NCBI GenBank assembly: GCA_035513275.1 | Contig: DATKCJ010000261.1 | Coordinates: forward strand, 1 to 7,369 | Origin: DATKCJ01 sp035513275 | GTDB lineage: Bacteria > Verrucomicrobiota > Verrucomicrobiia > Opitutales > Opitutaceae | Direction: 5' to 3' | DNA length: 7,369 nucleotides | Part shown: piece by piece, positions 1 through 4,932 of the stretch | Position numbering within the stretch: the stretch's first letter is position 1 | Layout of the letters: every line of letters begins with the position of its first letter | Made by a program: the position numbers and the translations under genes | Notes under the pieces: model-generated | Database searches by the model: none | What the model was told of the DNA's origin: nothing | Seen by the model: only the letters and a program-made list of their open reading frames with translations

Positions 1-1233
1 CCACGGCAGTAGCACGCGATCGCGGCGGCGGCCGTTGAGAATGGCGCCGAGAAAGGTGGAGCGCACGACGAGGTCGTAGCTCAACAATGCGATCCCGATC
101 GTGACCGCGGAGACAAATCCGAGCTTCGGCGACCAGTGCACAGGCACCTCCGCGATAGCGACCTGCAGCCAGACGACGACCGGCAGGTGGATCAGATACA
201 TCCAATAGGAAGAGTCCGCCACATACCGCACCCAAGGCCGGTTCCGCCGGCATAGCTTCTTAAACACTCCGATGGTCAGGAACACGAGAGACCACATCAT
301 CAGCGCATAGCCCGCGACGAAGACCCGATGGGCCGCGACATAGTCCGGATGGCCCGGATCCATCTGAATGTCGATCAGCAGCGCTACGGTGGCGAACCCG
401 ACCGCCGCTCCAATCCAGCGCGTCGGCGAGAGCCGTGCCAGTCCGTCCATCGCATCGGGTTGCCGCTCGAGCAGCCAGCCGAGGCAGAAGAACCCGCCAT
501 AAACGAGCAGCACGGGCAGGTGCGGCTGCATCGACTGGTCCGGCGTGTCCACGCCCCACATTTTCATCTGCCAGAGCGCGAATGCGGTCGGCACGACGAG
601 GACCGGCAGCGCCCAGGGTGAGTGTGCCACCCACGCGACGCACGCATCGACCCGGCCCGCCAGTTTTTCCGACCAACCCCCGAACACTCCACGCAACAGC
701 GTCCGCAGGATGAGCGTGAGCGCCGTGATCAACGCCAGATAATACAGGAACCACAAATGCGTGCGGGTGAACAGCCCGGCCGGCAGGGTCTTCAGGTCCG
801 CGAATCCCGCCGCGATTGCGGCCCAGAAATCGTAGTCCCCGCGCATGCTGGCGAAGCCCATCGCCCAGCCCGACATGATGAGCGGCTGCAGCAGGAACCA
901 GCCGACGACAAACGGCACGACGATTTGCAGCGCACGCGATCGTACGAAGTCACGCGCACCCTTTCTGTGAAACGTCATGTGGCTGAAGTAGCCGGCAAGC
1001 AGGAAGAACAACTCCATTCGGAACGAGTGGCTGATCGTGAGGAAATGCACGAGGGTCGAACCCGTCGAAACGTCCTGGACGGCCCAACCAATGAAGACCG
1101 GCATGAACGAAAGGCTCGCGTGAAAGACGATGCCGAGCACGAGTGCGAAGGCGCGCGTGGCATCCAGGTAGTCGAGCCGCGTCGAACCAGGAGCCGGCGG
1201 ACCGACCGGGGTTGATGTGTCGAGAGCGTTCAT
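1..1233 (-). CDS. Acyltransferase-3 family membrane protein (OpgC/MdoC-like), 3' end beyond window
   Basis: Integral membrane O-acyltransferase of the acyltransferase-3 family. Members move acetyl or succinyl groups onto extracytoplasmic glycans such as periplasmic glucans or polysaccharides; the acceptor here is unknown. The reading frame is open from the ATG at 1233 to base 1, giving 411 residues without a stop, so the C-terminus is missing. OpgC-type proteins have about 385-420 residues, so little is probably lost. Visible signs are the first segment 'DYLDATRAFALVLGIVFHAS' (about 21-40) with the family's R-x10-H motif (R27, H38), 'FRMELFFLLAGYF' (71-83) followed by a basic loop (HRKGARDFVRSR) and 'VPF', many later hydrophobic spans, and a late 'SSYWMYLIHLPVVVWLQ' segment typical of the family. 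The start lies 19 nt after the stop of the CIA30 gene, with no clear Shine-Dalgarno, so the two are probably cotranscribed. Family assignment is firm; the OpgC-like subgroup is a resemblance only. Confidence 0.88.
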   Translation of the reverse strand, partial: MNALDTSTPVGPPAPGSTRLDYLDATRAFALVLGIVFHASLSFMPVFIGWAVQDVSTGSTLVHFLTISHSFRMELFFLLAGYFSHMTFHRKGARDFVRSRALQIVVPFVVGWFLLQPLIMSGWAMGFASMRGDYDFWAAIAAGFADLKTLPAGLFTRTHLWFLYYLALITALTLILRTLLRGVFGGWSEKLAGRVDACVAWVAHSPWALPVLVVPTAFALWQMKMWGVDTPDQSMQPHLPVLLVYGGFFCLGWLLERQPDAMDGLARLSPTRWIGAAVGFATVALLIDIQMDPGHPDYVAAHRVFVAGYALMMWSLVFLTIGVFKKLCRRNRPWVRYVADSSYWMYLIHLPVVVWLQVAIAEVPVHWSPKLGFVSAVTIGIALLSYDLVVRSTFLGAILNGRRRDRVLLPW

Positions 1234-1252
1234 GCCGGGCGCGCGTCGGAGA

Positions 1253-1861
1253 TCAGTAGAAACCGATCTCGTCCACCTCGTAGGCGAACGCACCGGGAGC
1301 CATGCCGGCGACGACGAGATTGACGCTCGTTATGGTCTTCAAGTTGAGCGGGACCTGCTCCGACCAGGCGCGCTTCATCGCGGAGAATGGGATCCGAATC
1401 TCTTGAAACGCACCGGGCTTGCGCACGATGGGTGCGCTTGTGTGGTAGTCGAAGTTGTCGATCTCGGTGCTGCTCACCTGCACGGAAAGCGCACCGCGCT
1501 CGATCTTCACGCGCAGCCGCACGCCTTCGCGTCCGCTCACGTCCTGGGGCTGTGCGTCGGTGGACAACAGGAGCGGCACGGAGACGAACGCCGGCATCCC
1601 GCGTCCCGGTGCGAGCGTGCCCGTCACGGCGAAGATGCCGTCCGCGCAGTTTGCCGTGGCCTGCGACTGACCGCCGATGTCCTTGTCGGTGATAATCGGA
1701 CGGGCGGCTCCGGCGGTTGTCTGCTCCGCATTGGAGAAGTCGTCGATCAGCGTGGGGGCGCCGGCGCCACCCATGGTGAGCGGCAAGAGTAACGGGCCGG
1801 TGAGGATGCAAAACGCCAGCCATGGCAGGCGGCGGTGGAGTGAGGTGTTGAATGATTTCAT
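1253..1861 (-). CDS. Exported CIA30-domain (CBM11-like beta-sandwich) protein
   Basis: A 202-residue protein with a signal peptide: basic start (MKSFNTSLHRR), hydrophobic core about 12-30, and a plausible cleavage after 'GGAGA' near residue 35. The mature part is one CIA30-type domain. It opens with 'LIDDFSN' (38-44), has 'DKDIGGQSQA' (59-68, matching the family's D-x-x-x-GG-x-S-x-[AG] stretch), a middle 'GREGVRLRVKIERGALSVQV', then 'FQEIRIPFSAM' (152-162), and ends 'FAYEVDEIGFY'. CIA30 domains are related to family 11 carbohydrate-binding modules. In bacteria they often occur in exported proteins, and sugar binding is a guess here. The ATG at 1861 is preferred to one 24 nt upstream (1885) because it begins a clean signal peptide and lies in the leader conserved with the divergent sigma gene. 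It is the first gene of an operon with the acyltransferase, which suggests a shared envelope or glycan role. Confidence 0.8.
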   Translation of the reverse strand: MKSFNTSLHRRLPWLAFCILTGPLLLPLTMGGAGAPTLIDDFSNAEQTTAGAARPIITDKDIGGQSQATANCADGIFAVTGTLAPGRGMPAFVSVPLLLSTDAQPQDVSGREGVRLRVKIERGALSVQVSSTEIDNFDYHTSAPIVRKPGAFQEIRIPFSAMKRAWSEQVPLNLKTITSVNLVVAGMAPGAFAYEVDEIGFY

Positions 1862-1877
1862 GGTGGTCTGCTCACAA

Positions 1878-1908
1878 GTGCCCAACCCGCCGCGTCCGGT
1901 GACAAAAT
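1878..1908 (-). promoter_or_regulatory. Candidate ECF-type promoter of the CIA30-acyltransferase operon
   Basis: On the minus strand ATTTTGTCACC (1908-1898) is followed by GGGCAC (1883-1878). Spacing is identical to the plus-strand copy: 16 nt between TGTCACC and GCAC, and 16 nt from GCAC to the ATG at 1861. The interior spacer is unrelated in sequence to that of the plus copy (6/16 identical including the two G bases of GGGCAC), as expected if only the two boxes are constrained. It probably drives both minus-strand genes. Which sigma factor reads it is inferred, with the divergently encoded one as the obvious candidate. Confidence 0.55.
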
Positions 1909-1934
1909 CTTTTCGATGCGCCGCGAATGCAGAA

Positions 1935-1965
1935 ATTTTGTCACCCGTTCGAGCTTTTCGGGCAC
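1935..1965 (+). promoter_or_regulatory. Candidate ECF-type promoter of the sigma factor gene
   Basis: The -35-like element is ATTTTGTCACC (1935-1945) and the -10-like element is GGGCAC (1960-1965). TGTCACC and GCAC are separated by exactly 16 nt. The arrangement resembles the TGTCACA-N16-CGTC promoters known for ECF41 sigma factors, although the -10 differs. No sigma-70 TATAAT stands at a proper distance. The last base of GCAC is 16 nt before the ATG at 1982, so a transcript would have a very short leader. The same two boxes at the same spacing occur on the opposite strand, which supports their reality. Confidence 0.55.
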
Positions 1966-1981
1966 CTATGGGCAGACCATC

Positions 1982-3631
1982 ATGAAGTCCCCGGATTCAA
2001 TGCCCTCCCTCGAACTCACCAGTGATGCTGAAATGGTGGCTGCCTGCCTGGCCGGCGACCGCTCGGCGTTCGCCCCCATCGTGCAGCGATACCAGCGACT
2101 GCTCTGCTCGATCGCCTACGCCTCGACGGGCCAGCTTGGCCACAGCGAGGACCTCGCGCAGGAAACTTTCGTGGAAGCGTGGCGGCAGCTCTCAAAGTTG
2201 CGCGAGCCTGAGAAACTGCGCCCGTGGCTGTGCGGCATTCTGCGGCATAAAATTTCCCGCCTGCGGCGCTCCGATGTTCGCGAGCCCGCAAGTCAGGCTG
2301 AGCCGCTCGATGCAGCGGGAGAGTTGGTCGCCGAGGACGAACCGGTCGCGGACGCAGCGGTTCGCCAGGAGGAACAGGCAATCCTTTGGAGCGCGCTGGA
2401 GCGCATTCCCGAGTCCTATCGCGAGCCACTCGTCCTTTACTACCGCGAGCACAAGTCCGTGGAGCACGTCGCTGTCGCGCTGGACCTTTCGGAGGACGTC
2501 GTGAAACAGCGGCTCTCGCGCGGCCGCAAAATCTTGCAGGAACATGTGCTGGCGTTTGTCGAGGGAGCACTTGCGCGAAGCACCCCGGGGAAGCTATTCA
2601 CCGTCGCTGTGCTGGCGGCTCTGCCGGCGTTTGCGACGCCTGCCAAGGCCGCAGGTCTTGGCGCGGCAGCGGCGCACGGCGGCATGCTCGTGAAATCTGT
2701 GGGCCTCGCTGCGCTAATCACATCCCTCTCCGGCGTGGTGAGCGCGGTTCTGGGGCTGCGCGCCAGCCTCGACCAGGCGCGAACGCCGGCGGAACGCCGT
2801 GCCGTCGTGAAAGTCACGATCGGCTTCTTCTTCGGCGCGCTTGGCTTTCTTGCCGTGATCTATGCGTTGCGCGAAGGCGCGTTCCACTGGTCGGACAACC
2901 GAAAGCTCCTGGCCATTCTCACACAGGTGCTCGTGCTCGGCTTCATCGTTGCATGGCCCCTGACCCTGCGGGAAGTGATGCGGCGGATTCGTGTGCTCCG
3001 CTCGGCGGAGCGCCGCCGGCACCCCGAGTCCTTCCTGGACTCCCGCGATCAGCGCGGCTCCGCGGCCTCCGAATATCGAAGCCGGTGGAAACTATTTGGC
3101 GTGCCGTTGGTGCATCTCCGATTCTCGTGGCCGGACGAGGGCGAGAGGCCCGTGTTCGGATGGATCGCCGGCGGGGATCGCGCTTACGGCCTGCTGTTCG
3201 CTTGGGGCGGGTTTGCGTTAGCTCCGATTAGCGTAGGCATTTGCGCGGGCGGGATACTGACGGTCGGTTCGCTCAGCGTGGGTGTGATTTCGCTCGGCAC
3301 AGTGAGCGTGGGACTCCTTGCGGTCGGCTGCGCCTCGCTGGGAGTGAAGGCCTTTGCATGGCTGAGTGCGGTCGGCTGGGACACGGCGGCCGGCGGCGGT
3401 TTCGGCATTGCGCAAAACGCAGCCGTGGCTCCGATCGCGTTTGCAAGGCACGCAAACGACCAGGCTGCGATCGATCTGCTGATCTCTCCAAATGCGCAAA
3501 ACGAACAGATGATCTTCCTCGCGGTGATCGCAATCCTGACGCTTGTTCCGGTCACGCTCTACGCCAGTGCCGTGCGGAGGCGTTTCGGCGGAGGATCGCA
3601 ACGCGACGCGGGTGGTTCCGGCAAGACCTGA
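1982..3631 (+). CDS. Sigma-70 family (ECF-like) sigma factor fused to a C-terminal membrane domain
   Basis: A 549-residue protein, far longer than a standard ECF sigma factor (about 170-200). Region 2 spans about 15-97 and includes the core-binding helix 'DLAQETFVEAWRQL' (57-70) and 'LRPWLCGILRHKISRLRR'. Region 4 spans about 127-190, with 'LERIPESYREPLVLYYREHKSVEHVA' leading into a helix-turn-helix and 'VVKQRLSRGRKIL'. The rest is membrane-like, with hydrophobic spans near 240-259, 277-296, 308-327 and 511-530. Between them are a basic loop (331-371), a 'LFGVPLVHLRFSW' segment, and a Gly/Ala pentad array at 409-459. Similar fusions exist in Verrucomicrobiota, Planctomycetota and Acidobacteriota as I recall them; their mechanism is not something I can state. 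No separate anti-sigma gene is adjacent, so the membrane domain may restrain or tether the sigma part in cis (inference). The ATG at 1982 is chosen over the in-frame 1916 because 1916 lies upstream of the promoter-like boxes and 1982 begins the leader shared with the divergent gene. Confidence 0.88.
   Translation: MKSPDSMPSLELTSDAEMVAACLAGDRSAFAPIVQRYQRLLCSIAYASTGQLGHSEDLAQETFVEAWRQLSKLREPEKLRPWLCGILRHKISRLRRSDVREPASQAEPLDAAGELVAEDEPVADAAVRQEEQAILWSALERIPESYREPLVLYYREHKSVEHVAVALDLSEDVVKQRLSRGRKILQEHVLAFVEGALARSTPGKLFTVAVLAALPAFATPAKAAGLGAAAAHGGMLVKSVGLAALITSLSGVVSAVLGLRASLDQARTPAERRAVVKVTIGFFFGALGFLAVIYALREGAFHWSDNRKLLAILTQVLVLGFIVAWPLTLREVMRRIRVLRSAERRRHPESFLDSRDQRGSAASEYRSRWKLFGVPLVHLRFSWPDEGERPVFGWIAGGDRAYGLLFAWGGFALAPISVGICAGGILTVGSLSVGVISLGTVSVGLLAVGCASLGVKAFAWLSAVGWDTAAGGGFGIAQNAAVAPIAFARHANDQAAIDLLISPNAQNEQMIFLAVIAILTLVPVTLYASAVRRRFGGGSQRDAGGSGKT
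3206..3358 (+). repeat. Pentapeptide-period glycine array in the sigma factor's membrane domain
   Basis: Within the sigma-factor gene, glycine codons recur every 15 nt from 3236 to 3341 (residues 419, 424, 429, 434, 439, 444, 449 and 454), giving units of the form xxx[V/L/A/G]G such as ILTVG, SLSVG, VISLG, TVSVG, LLAVG and CASLG. The small-residue phase extends to G409 and A414 before the array and to A459 after it, so 11 consecutive period-5 positions are Gly or Ala. The nucleotide sequence is not itself a clean tandem repeat. The periodicity is held at protein level, which suggests a regular packed fold (beta-solenoid-like or tight helix packing) within or on the membrane. Confidence 0.75.
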
Positions 3632-3807
3632 ATGGCTCGAAGGTTGGATTCGGGACGCTGAAGGATCCGGCGGAACTGCCGGAGTGTCAGCTTCTCCCTT
3701 CCGGTCGGACTTAGACTGGTGCGTTTCCCGGCCCGACGCCTACCGACCTGATAAAACTTATAAATAACAGTTGTCGCAAAAGCCGCTCCCTTGTCTGCTT
3801 GGTGGCC
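3632..3807. other. Intergenic region between the sigma gene and lacI
   Basis: This 176-bp region has no convincing gene. Its left part is GC-rich with one short perfect stem (3666-3671 with 3678-3683, 6 bp, 6-nt loop) that is not followed by a T-run, so I do not call a terminator. From about 3749 the sequence becomes AT-rich and holds a TATAAA box and a 14-mer related to the candidate operator in front of the symporter (see separate entry). Confidence 0.6.
3757..3770 (+). promoter_or_regulatory. Candidate lacI promoter -10 and operator-like 14-mer
   Basis: CTTATAAATAACAG lies 37 nt before the chosen lacI ATG. It contains TATAAA (3759-3764), a fair sigma-70 -10 box, although I see no good -35 at 16-18 nt upstream. 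It agrees at 11 of 14 positions with CTTATAATTATTAG (4893-4906) in front of the symporter, including the whole CTTATAA prefix. These are the only two CTTATAA strings I found in the window, and both are intergenic. This copy is poorly palindromic. Autoregulation by the downstream LacI protein is therefore plausible but unproven. Confidence 0.35.
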
Positions 3808-4857
3808 ATGCCTCCACGGCGGAAAGTCTCCCAGCAGCAAATCGCGCGCGATCTCGGCGTTTCCCAAGCGCTGGTCTCCCTCGCGTTAAACGGCCGCAAG
3901 GAGGGAATCAGTCCGGAGACTTACCGGACAATCTGGGAGCGCGCGCTCAAGCTCGGCTACCAGCCAAAGGGGATGAAGTTCGAGCGGACACCGGCCGGGG
4001 CGAATCAGCGGCAGGTGGGTTTCATTCTTCGAGCGGGGCTCAACATTCACAACCAGGGCTCCTACTTCGGGCTCGTGTTGCACGGCCTGCACACGGCGCT
4101 CGCAGAGCACGGGTTTGCCGCGGTGTTTCTCGGATCCGAGGACACTCTGGACCGCCGGCAGGTGGAGGCATTTTTTCCGGAGTACCACTCGCTGAAGGGC
4201 GTGGTCCTGCTCGGCGAAGTTGCCACACCGTTCCTCAAGGATCTCCGCCGCCACGAGAGCCGAATCGTCGCGGTCTCAGCGCGCCACCCGGGCCTTTGCC
4301 ACTCGGTAATCGGCAACGAGAATCAGTCGCTCGAGCTGCTCGTCGCCCACTTGCACGAACTCGGCCACCGCCGCATCGGCTGGCTCGGCGGCAACGCCGG
4401 GCTCAACCGCCACCAGATGCGGTTCGACGCCTACCGCGCCTCGCTTCAGCAGCTCGAGCTGCCCTACGATGAGCGCTACTGCGTGCGGCTCACCCAAGGC
4501 GACCGGGCCGAGGGCGGCGATGCAATCCTCTCAATGCTGCCGCACGCCCGTCGCAAGGATTTCCCGACCGCGTTTCTTTGCTACAACACGCTGATGGCCG
4601 CCGGCGCCATCAAGGCGCTCGTGCGCGATGGTTGGAAAATTCCCGCCGACTGCAGCATCGCTGCGGCGGACAATTCGAGGCTCGCCTCCGAGGAAAGCCC
4701 GCGCATCACCGTCGCCGGGTCCGATGCCGAGAAGCTGGGAGCCGTCGCGGCCCGGGTCATACTTGAGACCACAGGCGGCGCCGATGAGAGTTTCAACGAC
4801 CTCATCCTGCCCTCGCAGTTCGTGAAGGGCGAGTCCACCGGGCCGGCGCCGGGTTGA
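3808..4857 (+). CDS. LacI-family transcriptional regulator lacking a canonical hinge-helix motif
   Basis: A 349-residue DNA-binding regulator, the normal length for the LacI/GalR family. The N-terminal helix-turn-helix is 'QQQIARDLGVSQALVSLALN' (9-28), followed by 'GISPETYRTIWERALKLGYQPKG' (33-55). The periplasmic-binding-protein-like effector domain runs from about 69 ('RQVGFILRAGLN') to the end. It includes 'LGHRRIGWLGG' (185-195), 'FPTAFLCYNTLMAAGAIKAL' (252-271) and 'GWKIPADCSIAAADNS' (275-290), matching the family's IP-x-D-[VI]-S-[VI] stretch. The usual linker with NxxARxLRxGRT is absent and residues 54-68 read KGMKFERTPAGANQR instead. The ATG at 3808 is preferred to the in-frame TTG (3799) and GTG (3802) because it is ATG and leaves the usual short lead into the helix-turn-helix. 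Standing directly before a symporter and a dehydrogenase, it most likely represses or controls them in response to a sugar or sugar acid. Confidence 0.9.
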   Translation: MPPRRKVSQQQIARDLGVSQALVSLALNGRKEGISPETYRTIWERALKLGYQPKGMKFERTPAGANQRQVGFILRAGLNIHNQGSYFGLVLHGLHTALAEHGFAAVFLGSEDTLDRRQVEAFFPEYHSLKGVVLLGEVATPFLKDLRRHESRIVAVSARHPGLCHSVIGNENQSLELLVAHLHELGHRRIGWLGGNAGLNRHQMRFDAYRASLQQLELPYDERYCVRLTQGDRAEGGDAILSMLPHARRKDFPTAFLCYNTLMAAGAIKALVRDGWKIPADCSIAAADNSRLASEESPRITVAGSDAEKLGAVAARVILETTGGADESFNDLILPSQFVKGESTGPAPG

Positions 4858-4883
4858 GTATCCGGCGGTGGGCGGGTTTTTTT
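4835..4883 (+). terminator. Probable intrinsic terminator overlapping the lacI 3' end
   Basis: CCACCG (4835-4840) pairs with CGGTGG (4866-4871), and the adjoining CCGG (4843-4846) pairs with CCGG (4862-4865). This makes a 10-bp GC stem with a 2-nt bulge and a 15-nt loop containing most of the stop-codon region. Five bases later comes a run of seven T (4877-4883). An alternative 6-bp stem (4847-4852 with 4862-4867) is also possible. The hairpin begins inside the last codons of lacI, and the T-run lies just before the symporter promoter box, so it would insulate the symporter from lacI transcription. The gap between stem and T-run is somewhat long. Confidence 0.45.
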
Positions 4884-4889
4884 GCTTGG

Positions 4890-4909
4890 CGGCTTATAAT
4901 TATTAGGCG
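4890..4909 (+). promoter_or_regulatory. Symporter promoter -10 box inside an imperfect palindrome (candidate operator)
   Basis: A perfect TATAAT (4895-4900) lies 32 nt before the symporter ATG. No recognisable -35 stands 16-18 nt upstream, which would fit a regulated or weak promoter. The box is inside a 20-bp imperfect palindrome centred between 4899 and 4900, in which 8 of 10 base pairs are symmetric; the core is ATAATTAT and the flanks are CGGC and GGCG. LacI-family operators are palindromes of this size, and a repressor here would block the -10 directly. The site differs from classical LacI operators in having AATT, not a CG step, at its centre. Binding by the upstream-encoded LacI protein is inferred. 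Confidence 0.45.
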
Positions 4910-4932
4910 ATTCTGGCGGCGCTACCCCATTC

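Larger units (their letters stand above)
1854..1989. repeat. Mirror-image divergent promoter/leader inverted repeat
   Basis: The region between the two divergent start codons is symmetric about 1921.5, and both ATGs (1861 minus, 1982 plus) sit at the same distance from that centre. Read outward, each 55-nt arm (1935-1989 plus; 1908-1854 minus) contains an identical ATTTTGTCACC (11/11). A diverged 14-nt stretch follows, then GGGCAC, and then a leader through the first codons. From GGGCAC to the end of the arm, 25 of 30 positions agree and all five differences are transitions. Both leaders share GCAGACCA and both genes begin ATGAARTC. The 26-nt centre (1909-1934) is not symmetric. Conservation confined to promoter-like boxes and leader, with a free spacer between, looks like two copies of the same promoter plus 5' leader rather than a hairpin. 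The symmetry was read directly; the function is inferred. Confidence 0.85.

Noticed and set aside
260..1215. Long plus- and minus-strand frames overlapping the acyltransferase gene
   Set aside because: Their products are Arg/Pro/His-rich, with no motifs, and are typical shadow frames of a GC-rich gene; the minus-strand frame ending at base 1 has clear family motifs and membrane spans.
1898..1945. The GGTGACAAAAT/ATTTTGTCACC pair as a hairpin terminator or a single repressor operator
   Set aside because: The arms are 26 nt apart, no T-run follows either as a terminator would need, and the additional conserved GGGCAC and leader outside the arms are better explained by two promoters. A dimeric activator site cannot be fully excluded.
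1916..1981. Upstream in-frame ATG at 1916 as the sigma factor start
   Set aside because: It lies in the non-conserved centre of the inverted repeat and upstream of the promoter-like boxes; the ATG at 1982 matches the divergent gene's leader and begins the normal sigma N-terminus.
3666..3683. A 6-bp hairpin after the sigma gene as a terminator
   Set aside because: The stem is perfect, but no T-run follows and a stem this short is common in GC-rich DNA.
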